A stretch of DNA of 10,525 bases from Gammaproteobacteria bacterium (lineage in GTDB: Bacteria; Pseudomonadota; Gammaproteobacteria; Steroidobacterales; SZUA-146): assembly GCA_013002925.1 (NCBI GenBank), contig JABDLQ010000096.1:1-10525 (forward strand), written 5' to 3'. The translations under genes were made by a program, and so were the position numbers. Below are positions 5,090 to 10,525 of the stretch, in pieces (within the stretch, counting starts at the first letter, position 1; every line of letters begins with the position of its first letter). The notes under the pieces are model-generated. The model searched no databases. It was given only the letters and a program-made list of their open reading frames with translations, and was not told the origin of the DNA.

Positions 5090-7549
5090 ATGAAAAGAAT
5101 GTTGGTAAATGCAACTCAGCCTGAAGAGTTGCGCGTGGCGATGGTCGATGGTCAGCGGTTATACGATCTGGACATTGAAGTTCCATCCAGGGAACAAAAA
5201 AAATCTAATATCTATAAAGGCAAGATCACGCGCGTTGAACCCAGCCTCGAAGCTGCATTCGTGGAATTTGGGTCTACCAAACATGGCTTTTTGCCGTTGA
5301 AGGAAATTGCCCGCAGTTATTTCAGCAAAAAACCCGAAGCGGGCAAGCGCATCAACATCAAGGATGTGCTCGAAGAAGGCCAGGAAGTCATCGTACAGGT
5401 TGACAAGGAAGAGCGCGGTAATAAAGGTGCCGCCTTGACGACCTTTATCAGCCTTGCCGGCCGATTCATCGTGTTGATGCCAAACAACCCCAGAGCTGGC
5501 GGCGTTTCCAGACGCATCGAAGGTGCTGACCGCAACGAACTGCGGGATGCACTGTCGTCATTAGAGGTTCCGTCGGGCATGGGTGTCATCGTTCGTACCG
5601 CGGGTGTTGGCCGCGGTGAAGACGAGCTCAAATGGGACCTGGACTATTTACTGAGCGTGTGGCAGGCCATCGAAACCGCCGCCAAGTCGCGCAAGGCTCC
5701 GTTTCTGATTTATCAGGAAAGTAATGCGATCATTCGCGCACTGCGTGATCACCTGAGCAATGAAATTGGCGAGATTTTGATTGACGATGCTGATGTCGTT
5801 ACCGAAGCTCGCGAATTTATGGAACGGGTGATGCCGCATAACGTGCGCAAAATGAAACACTACACGGACAACGTGCCCCTGTTTACCCGCTTTCAGATCG
5901 AAAGCCAGATTGAATCCGCTTTTTCACACAAAGTAGAACTTCCGGCGGGCGGCAGTATCGTCATCGATGCTACCGAGGCGCTCGTTTCCATCGATATCAA
6001 CTCGGCACGCGCCACTCGCGGTGGGGACATCGAGGCAACGGCGTTGAACACTAACCTTGAAGCTGCCGACGCCATTGCCCGCCAATTGCGGATACGCGAT
6101 ATGGGTGGTCTCATTGTCATCGACTTTATCGACATGAATCAGTCACGCAACCAGCGCGAAGTTGAAAACCGCCTGCGTGAAGCTGTCAAGGTCGATCGGG
6201 CACGTATCCAGATTGGTCGGATTTCCAAATTTGGTCTGCTGGAAATGTCCCGGCAACGGCTGCGCCCATCACTCGGTGAATCCAGTAATATCGTTTGCCC
6301 CCGTTGCAGTGGTCAGGGGACGATCCGTGACGTCGAATCTTTGGCACTCGCTATTTTGCGTTTGCTTGGGGAAGAAGCGCGCAAGGATTACACCGCCAAA
6401 GTGATTGCGCGTGTTCCTGTTGAAGTCGCCAGTTTCCTGCTCAATGAGAAACGCGACTGGGTTAACAGCGTTGTCAGGCGCACCGAAACAGAAATCATCG
6501 TGGCACCTGATCCCAATGTGCAAACGCCAAATTACCACATTCGCAGAGTGCGGGGAGATGAGGCCAACCTGCCTGAGAACAGCGGAGTAAGTTACGAGCT
6601 GATTGGCGAAGATGCTGGCGAAGCAGAGTCTGAACCGGCTGCCAAACGCGAACCGGGTCCCGCGCCGGAAAAACCCGCTGTCAAGAAGATTGTGCCAACA
6701 GCTCCGGTGCCACAACCTGAAAAAGTCACTGCCAGTGCCGTTGCGGATGATCAACCAGGACTGTTGCGACGCCTGTGGTCGTGGCTAACCGGCGCCGGCG
6801 GCACCTCAGCTGAAACAGAGAAAGCTGGTTCCAAAGCACCGGCGACGCCCGTAAAACCAAAAGCCCGCTCTACAACCGGTCGGCAACGCAACCCGCGCGG
6901 TAAGCGGGCTCCTCGCCGAGGACCTCAGCGCAAGCGCACCAGGAAAAAGTCCGGCAGCCCACGTGGCAAGAGTTCAGATGCTTCCTCCGGGCAAGCGGAG
7001 CAGAATAAAAACACCGGAAAGCAACCACAGACTGCTGCAGACACCCGTGGAACCGATAACAGCGCTCAGGATGGCAATCGCAAATCCGGACCCAGAAAAC
7101 CGCGACGTCGTCGCGGCCGCCGCGGTCCGCGACACAACCGCAAACCGGACAATATTGCTGCGAACAAAGGTCAGCAGTCCGGCGACCAACAGGACGGCAA
7201 GGCGCAATCTTCTACCAGCCAAAACGCGTCAAAACCCGCTGCAAAATCGACAGGCTCTGCCTCCTCATCCGAAAACCAGAAAGCTATGCCGCCAAAGCAG
7301 GATAGTCAGCAAAATCCGGCGCCCGCGCAGCGGCAATCTTCAGGAACGGAAAACCGGCGCCGTAACGCCGAGTCTGCTTCTGATGATAAAACCCGGTCGG
7401 CCACCGACTCCGCCAGCAAGAGCGCGTCATCGACACCTGCGCAAAAAAGCGAACCCGACACGGGCAACAGCGGGGGAAAGACATATACGGTATGGTCATC
7501 GGATAGTTCGGCAACTCCACGCACAGGACCTGGGCGGGACGGTCGTTAG
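5090..7549 (+). CDS. rne: Ribonuclease E, degradosome endonuclease and scaffold
   Basis: RNase E cuts AU-rich single-stranded RNA, starts bulk mRNA decay, and matures rRNA and tRNA at the inner membrane. The 819-residue product begins MKRMLVNATQPEELRVAMVD. The S1 domain covers about 39-119 (NIYKGKITRVEPSLEAAFV). The 5'-sensor residues R169-T170 lie in VRTAG. The DNase I-like subdomain carries metal-binding Asp302 (SIDINSARATRGGD) and Asp345 (IVIDFIDM). The zinc-link is C403-P-R-C406. Residues 557-571 form an amphipathic membrane-anchor segment (GLLRRLWSWLTG). The C-terminal part is disordered and low in complexity, with Arg-rich RNA-binding patches at 597-620 and 667-685 and a hydrophobic, aromatic tail motif YTVWSSD (799-805). 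It is shorter than the E. coli protein (1061). The ATG has AAGG four bases upstream. The membrane anchor and scaffold tail separate it from RNase G. Confidence 0.98.
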   Translation: MKRMLVNATQPEELRVAMVDGQRLYDLDIEVPSREQKKSNIYKGKITRVEPSLEAAFVEFGSTKHGFLPLKEIARSYFSKKPEAGKRINIKDVLEEGQEVIVQVDKEERGNKGAALTTFISLAGRFIVLMPNNPRAGGVSRRIEGADRNELRDALSSLEVPSGMGVIVRTAGVGRGEDELKWDLDYLLSVWQAIETAAKSRKAPFLIYQESNAIIRALRDHLSNEIGEILIDDADVVTEAREFMERVMPHNVRKMKHYTDNVPLFTRFQIESQIESAFSHKVELPAGGSIVIDATEALVSIDINSARATRGGDIEATALNTNLEAADAIARQLRIRDMGGLIVIDFIDMNQSRNQREVENRLREAVKVDRARIQIGRISKFGLLEMSRQRLRPSLGESSNIVCPRCSGQGTIRDVESLALAILRLLGEEARKDYTAKVIARVPVEVASFLLNEKRDWVNSVVRRTETEIIVAPDPNVQTPNYHIRRVRGDEANLPENSGVSYELIGEDAGEAESEPAAKREPGPAPEKPAVKKIVPTAPVPQPEKVTASAVADDQPGLLRRLWSWLTGAGGTSAETEKAGSKAPATPVKPKARSTTGRQRNPRGKRAPRRGPQRKRTRKKSGSPRGKSSDASSGQAEQNKNTGKQPQTAADTRGTDNSAQDGNRKSGPRKPRRRRGRRGPRHNRKPDNIAANKGQQSGDQQDGKAQSSTSQNASKPAAKSTGSASSSENQKAMPPKQDSQQNPAPAQRQSSGTENRRRNAESASDDKTRSATDSASKSASSTPAQKSEPDTGNSGGKTYTVWSSDSSATPRTGPGRDGR

Positions 7550-7570
7550 AACTGTTAATTGAACCCGCCC
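7532..7570. other. GC-rich inverted repeat across the end of rne
   Basis: GGGCGGG (7532-7538, within the last rne codons) is the exact complement of CCCGCCC (7564-7570, in the gap before the convergent phosphatase gene), with a 25-base loop that contains the rne stop. There is no proper T tract on either side. It may protect or end the two converging transcripts, but it could also be chance in GC-rich DNA. No other terminator is visible in 7550-7599. Confidence 0.3.
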
Positions 7571-7599
7571 CGAACTTTGTCCGTGTCCGGGCAGCCAGG

Positions 7600-8070
7600 T
7601 TAATTCGAGCCCTGGATATGATCCAGCAACCCGTGACAGGCTGCTTCCACTATATCCAGCACATCCTCGAAACCCTGGGTTCCTCCGTAATACGGGTCGG
7701 GAACATTTTGCGGTAGCCCGGCGGGGCCAAAATCCATGAACAAGCGCAATCGATTGTGGTGTCGCGGTGGGCACAACCTGCTGAGCGCCATCAGGTTCTG
7801 TCGGTCCATTGCAATCACCAGGTCAAACAGATCAAAGTCTTCAACGGTCACCTGTCGCGCCCGTTGCCCGCTGATGTCGACGTCGCGACGCTCGGCGGCG
7901 GCTTGCGAACGGTGGTCCGGCGGTTCACCGACATGGTACGCATGAGTGCCGGCGGAATCGACCATGACATCCAGTAACATGCCGCGCTCGGCCGCCAGTT
8001 TCTCGAACACGCCCTGGGCCGTTGGTGAACGACAGATGTTACCCATGCAGACAAACAGCACTTTCATCAT
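7600..8070 (-). CDS. Low-molecular-weight protein-tyrosine-phosphatase
   Basis: The 156-residue product belongs to the LMW-PTP family (Wzb/Etp/PtpA-like), which removes phosphate from protein tyrosine and in some cases arginine. The P-loop C8-M-G-N-I-C-R14-S gives the catalytic Cys8 and Arg14, and the general acid is Asp125 in DPYYGG. Length is normal for the family. The ATG at 8070 overlaps the kdsB stop in a 4-base ATGA, a sign of translational coupling; a second ATG follows directly at 8067. It is the last gene of the msbA-lpxK-ycaR-kdsB operon. No tyrosine kinase (Wzc-like) gene is in the window, so the substrate is unknown. In Pseudomonas, from memory, a homologous gene also lies between kdsB and murB-rne; murB is absent here. 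Confidence 0.95.
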   Translation of the reverse strand: MMKVLFVCMGNICRSPTAQGVFEKLAAERGMLLDVMVDSAGTHAYHVGEPPDHRSQAAAERRDVDISGQRARQVTVEDFDLFDLVIAMDRQNLMALSRLCPPRHHNRLRLFMDFGPAGLPQNVPDPYYGGTQGFEDVLDIVEAACHGLLDHIQGSN

Positions 8071-8825
8071 CGCTCACCCAACGCCGTATCCGACGCAAAC
8101 AACCGGCAAACCGCTTTCAGATCGGCTGCGGTATCGACCCCCGGACCAGGCACCCTGGTAGCTGTCGCCACAGCCACCGGCCACCCGGACCACAACGCGC
8201 GCAATTGTTCCAGACGCTCGAGCCTTTCCAGCTCGCATGGCGGGGTTGTCGCAAAACGCTGCAAAGCCCCCACGCGATACGCGTAGATGCCGATATGACG
8301 CTGTGGTGTCTGTGTCAGCGATCTTTGCACATTGTCACTCCAGGGAATGGCCGCCCGGCTAAAGTACATTGCCAGGCCATTTTGATCTACGATGACTTTC
8401 ACAATATTGCTGTCGTCCAGTTCAGCGCTATTGTTCAGCGGTGTGGATAAGGTTGCAATATCCGCAGTGCCGCCAGCAAGCAGGCCAGCAACCTGGCTGA
8501 TATTCAATGGTGGCAAACACGGCTCATCGCCCTGCACATTGACAATAATATTGTCATCTGACCACTTCCTTATGCGGGTGACCTCGGCAATGCGATCCGT
8601 CCCACTTTGGTGTTTTGAGTCGGTCATTACAACATCGAGACCATCGGCTCGGCAGACTTTGGCAATGCGCTCATCGTCAGTCGCAATCACCACCGACTGT
8701 GCCCCGCTGTCACGCGCCCGATCTGCGGTGCGCAGCACAAGCGGGCGTCCCGCCACGTCACACAGCGGTTTTCCCGGTAGTCTCTGCGAGCCCATCCGGG
8801 CCGGAATTACAACTCGAAACTTCAT
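8067..8825 (-). CDS. kdsB: 3-deoxy-manno-octulosonate cytidylyltransferase (CMP-Kdo synthetase)
   Basis: KdsB joins CTP and Kdo to give CMP-Kdo, the donor for the inner core of lipopolysaccharide. The 252-residue product shows the family motifs in order: IPARMGSQRLPGKPL (7-21, nucleotide binding), HQSGTDR (72-78), VNVQGDEP (95-102, with metal-binding Asp100), YFSRAAIPW, RHIGIYAYR (176-184), LEQLRALW and VPGPGVDT. The last is commonly PGTGVDT, so Pro228 replaces a usual Thr. The ATG at 8825 lies three bases after the ycaR stop, and the 3' end overlaps the phosphatase start by 4 bases, so translation is probably coupled along the operon. CMP-Kdo is used downstream of the LpxK step made by a gene in the same operon. 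Confidence 0.97.
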   Translation of the reverse strand: MKFRVVIPARMGSQRLPGKPLCDVAGRPLVLRTADRARDSGAQSVVIATDDERIAKVCRADGLDVVMTDSKHQSGTDRIAEVTRIRKWSDDNIIVNVQGDEPCLPPLNISQVAGLLAGGTADIATLSTPLNNSAELDDSNIVKVIVDQNGLAMYFSRAAIPWSDNVQRSLTQTPQRHIGIYAYRVGALQRFATTPPCELERLERLEQLRALWSGWPVAVATATRVPGPGVDTAADLKAVCRLFASDTALGER

Positions 8826-8828
8826 TGG

Positions 8829-9023
8829 CTAACTGGCCAACAGTCGCGACAATTCATCCGTTGATAAAGAACGTGCCTCGTCCACCAGCATCACCGGAAT
8901 GCCCTCCCGCACGGGAAACGCCAGGCGCTCCGCCTTGCATAGCAAGACTGCTTCGTTTGCCCGATATACCACATCGCTTTTACACGCCGGACACGCCAGT
9001 ATGTCAAGCAACCCATGATCCAT
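8829..9023 (-). CDS. ycaR: Trm112/YcaR family small zinc-binding protein
   Basis: The 64-residue product begins MDHGLLDILACPACKSD and has the family Cys pattern C11-P-A-C14 and C29, followed by LAFPVREGIPVML, the hallmark of bacterial YcaR/Trm112-like proteins (UPF0434). Eukaryotic and archaeal Trm112 activates methyltransferases; the bacterial role is not settled. It lies between lpxK and kdsB, as in E. coli (where ycaQ also intervenes) and Pseudomonas. The ATG has a good ribosome site (GAGG, seven bases upstream) that overlaps the lpxK stop. Confidence 0.95.
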   Translation of the reverse strand: MDHGLLDILACPACKSDVVYRANEAVLLCKAERLAFPVREGIPVMLVDEARSLSTDELSRLLAS

Positions 9024-9033
9024 AACAGTACCT

Positions 9034-10050
9034 CTACGCCAGATTTCGTTTGATTTGGCTTAAATGGGGACGCAATGCTGCAAACAAATCGCGTTCTACA
9101 TCTTTTGACACTTGTGCATCAACAGGCAGATACCACGCGCCCCCAAGATCCATGTTGTAGCATTTTACCGCATCTTTTTCAGTCATCAGCAGTGGGCGGG
9201 TACCAGCAAAACGCAAATCCTCCCGAGTATAATTATGATGATCGGGAAACCGATGTTCCTCTACAGTCAAGCCGGCATTTCTGAGCACTGCAAAAAACCT
9301 TCCAGGGTTTCCGATCCCGGCGACTGCATCAACCGTCATTCCCGAAAACCGGTCCAGGGGAATACGATGGTCACCGGAAATGGATTGCAATTTGTCATAA
9401 CACAGACGCATACTGCGTCGCGGCATCAGTATCTCCGGTGAGTGCGTCACCACGATCTGCGCACGTGCCAATCGCTGGGGTTTCTCACGCAGCGGGCCGG
9501 CCGGTATCATATGTCCGTTGCCAAATTTCCGCTCACTATCCACCACGGCAATTTCCAGGTCACGCTCCAATGCATAATGCTGCAGACCATCATCACATAC
9601 AATGACATCGACATTCTCTTTTTCAAGGGCCTGACTACCTGCGCTTCGGACCGCGCAGACACACACAGGGATCTGCAGTCGCGCAAAAATCATCAGTGCT
9701 TCGTCACCAACATCGTCCACTTCGCTGTCACCGTTGACCAACAGAGGTTCGCGACTCCGATTTGTCTTTCCATAACCACGCAACAAGATGCCCGGCCTGA
9801 TACCCCGGTCCTTTAACAGCTCGGCAATGCGTATAACCAACGGGGTCTTACCCGCTCCACCTGCAGTGATGTTACCAACAACGATGACCGGAATGTCCGC
9901 GCGATACGTCGCCAGCCAGCCGCGCCTGTACAGGTTCCAACGCAACGCCACCGCGGCCTGGTATAGCACCGATAACGGCCATAGTACGACCCACCAGCGT
10001 GAGCCACCATACCAGACGGATTCGGCCCATCGTTCCAGAACTTGTCTCAT
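9034..10050 (-). CDS. lpxK: Tetraacyldisaccharide 4'-kinase LpxK
   Basis: LpxK uses ATP to phosphorylate the 4' position of the lipid A disaccharide, giving lipid IVA, at the cytosolic face of the inner membrane. The 338-residue product has an N-terminal hydrophobic anchor (about 19-37), a P-loop GNITAGGAGKT (59-69), the DDGLQH motif (153-158), FPDHHNYTREDL and MTEKDAVKC near the C-terminus, all typical of the family. It starts 16 bases after the msbA stop and is followed after 10 bases by ycaR. The msbA-lpxK pairing is classic: LpxK makes a precursor of the molecule that MsbA flips. The ribosome site is weak (GGAT). Confidence 0.97.
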   Translation of the reverse strand: MRQVLERWAESVWYGGSRWWVVLWPLSVLYQAAVALRWNLYRRGWLATYRADIPVIVVGNITAGGAGKTPLVIRIAELLKDRGIRPGILLRGYGKTNRSREPLLVNGDSEVDDVGDEALMIFARLQIPVCVCAVRSAGSQALEKENVDVIVCDDGLQHYALERDLEIAVVDSERKFGNGHMIPAGPLREKPQRLARAQIVVTHSPEILMPRRSMRLCYDKLQSISGDHRIPLDRFSGMTVDAVAGIGNPGRFFAVLRNAGLTVEEHRFPDHHNYTREDLRFAGTRPLLMTEKDAVKCYNMDLGGAWYLPVDAQVSKDVERDLFAALRPHLSQIKRNLA

Positions 10051-10066
10051 GTTTTATCCGTCAGTA

Positions 10067-10525
10067 TCAGGAAGCTTCGCTGAACTGCAGGCGATACAAC
10101 CCGGCATACATACCGTTGGCCTCCAGTAGTTCAGCATGGGTGCCGCTTTCGATTATGCGACCCTCATCCATAACGATAATGCGATCGGCATTTTCGACCG
10201 TGGCTAATCGATGAGCGATCACCAAAGTGGTACGGTTGCGCATCAGTTTATACAACGCCTTTTGTATAATCTGCTCCGACTGGGAATCCAGCGAGGCGGT
10301 CGCCTCATCAAGTATAAGTACCGGCGAGTTTTTCAACAGCGCACGGGCAATAGCCACGCGCTGTCGCTGACCACCGGACAGCAACACGCCTTTATCACCC
10401 ACGACGGTGTCAAGACCCAGAGGCAGTTTATCAACAAAGTCCATCAAATGAGCGCTGGTGGCGGCCTCGCGCACTTGCTCCGGAGCAGCATTTCGCAAGG
10501 CACCGTACGCAATATTATTTGCGAT
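10067..10525 (-). CDS. msbA: Lipid A export ATP-binding/permease protein MsbA (C-terminal part, cut by window edge)
   Basis: MsbA is a homodimeric ABC exporter that flips core-lipid A across the inner membrane. The visible 152 residues are the second half of the nucleotide-binding domain. They start IANNIAYGA at the right edge, then LSGGQRQR (ABC signature), VLILDEATASLD (Walker B and D-loop) and IAHR (switch His). The Walker A motif and the membrane domain lie beyond base 10525. The frame is open to the edge, so this is a truncation by the window and not a broken gene. The choice of MsbA over other ABC exporters rests on the sequence and on lpxK directly downstream. Confidence 0.92.
   Translation of the reverse strand: MANNIAYGALRNAAPEQVREAATSAHLMDFVDKLPLGLDTVVGDKGVLLSGGQRQRVAIARALLKNSPVLILDEATASLDSQSEQIIQKALYKLMRNRTTLVIAHRLATVENADRIIVMDEGRIIESGTHAELLEANGMYAGLYRLQFSEAS

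Noticed and set aside
6269..6754. Minus-strand frame of 161 codons within rne
   Set aside because: It is antisense to the clearly conserved RNase E coding sequence and has no ribosome site or family likeness.
6963..7562. Plus-strand 199-codon frame overlapping the rne C-terminal region in another frame
   Set aside because: The low-complexity Arg/Lys/Pro-rich content is a by-product of the biased composition of the rne tail. The rne frame continues without a break and ends in a plausible tail motif, so a frameshift is not needed.
10067..10525. Broken or short ABC ATPase gene starting at TTG near 10498
   Set aside because: The frame stays open and conserved (IANNIAYGA) up to the window edge, so the gene is cut by the window and not truncated.

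Overview
The window is a block of housekeeping genes from a gammaproteobacterium, probably not an enteric and not a Pseudomonas. The evidence is the content and order of the genes. The series fabH-plsX-rpmF-yceD / yceF(maf) / rluC / rne, including the odd opposite orientation of yceF and the divergent rluC-rne pair, matches the order known from E. coli and related gammaproteobacteria. The RNase E, RluC, L32 and YceF proteins are all of gammaproteobacterial type. The genus cannot be named from this sequence alone.

Layout, left to right. Bases 1-117 hold what looks like the last 38 codons of an unidentified plus-strand gene, followed by a hairpin terminator (144-167) that also faces the end of fabH. 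Bases 182-2982 are a minus-strand operon read yceD-rpmF-plsX-fabH (23S rRNA/L32-associated protein, ribosomal protein L32, phospholipid and fatty-acid initiation). A near-consensus promoter for it lies over the start of the divergent maf gene and predicts an almost leaderless yceD mRNA. Bases 3014-3634 are yceF/maf on the plus strand, convergent with rluC (3644-4627, minus). Bases 4628-5089 are a 462-base intergenic region with a strong plus-strand promoter and a long, hairpin-rich leader for rne. The first hairpin of that leader looks like a small terminator or attenuator. Bases 5090-7549 encode RNase E: a well conserved catalytic half, a membrane-anchor helix and a divergent, disordered, Arg-rich C-terminal half. 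Bases 7600-10525 are a second minus-strand operon, read msbA (cut by the window edge)-lpxK-ycaR/Trm112-kdsB-LMW phosphatase. It makes, phosphorylates and flips lipid A and supplies activated Kdo.

How they work together: the window joins the start of fatty-acid and phospholipid synthesis (PlsX, FabH), lipid A/Kdo maturation and export (LpxK, KdsB, MsbA), ribosome parts and rRNA modification (L32, YceD, RluC) and bulk RNA decay (RNase E). Genes within each operon are tightly packed, with overlaps of 4 and 8 bases and gaps of 3 to 51 bases.

I see no CRISPR array, insertion sequence, prophage, tRNA, rRNA gene or new defence-type system. The parts worth a second look are non-coding or disordered: the rne leader, the yceD promoter and start, a tetrapeptide repeat in YceD, and the tail of RNase E.
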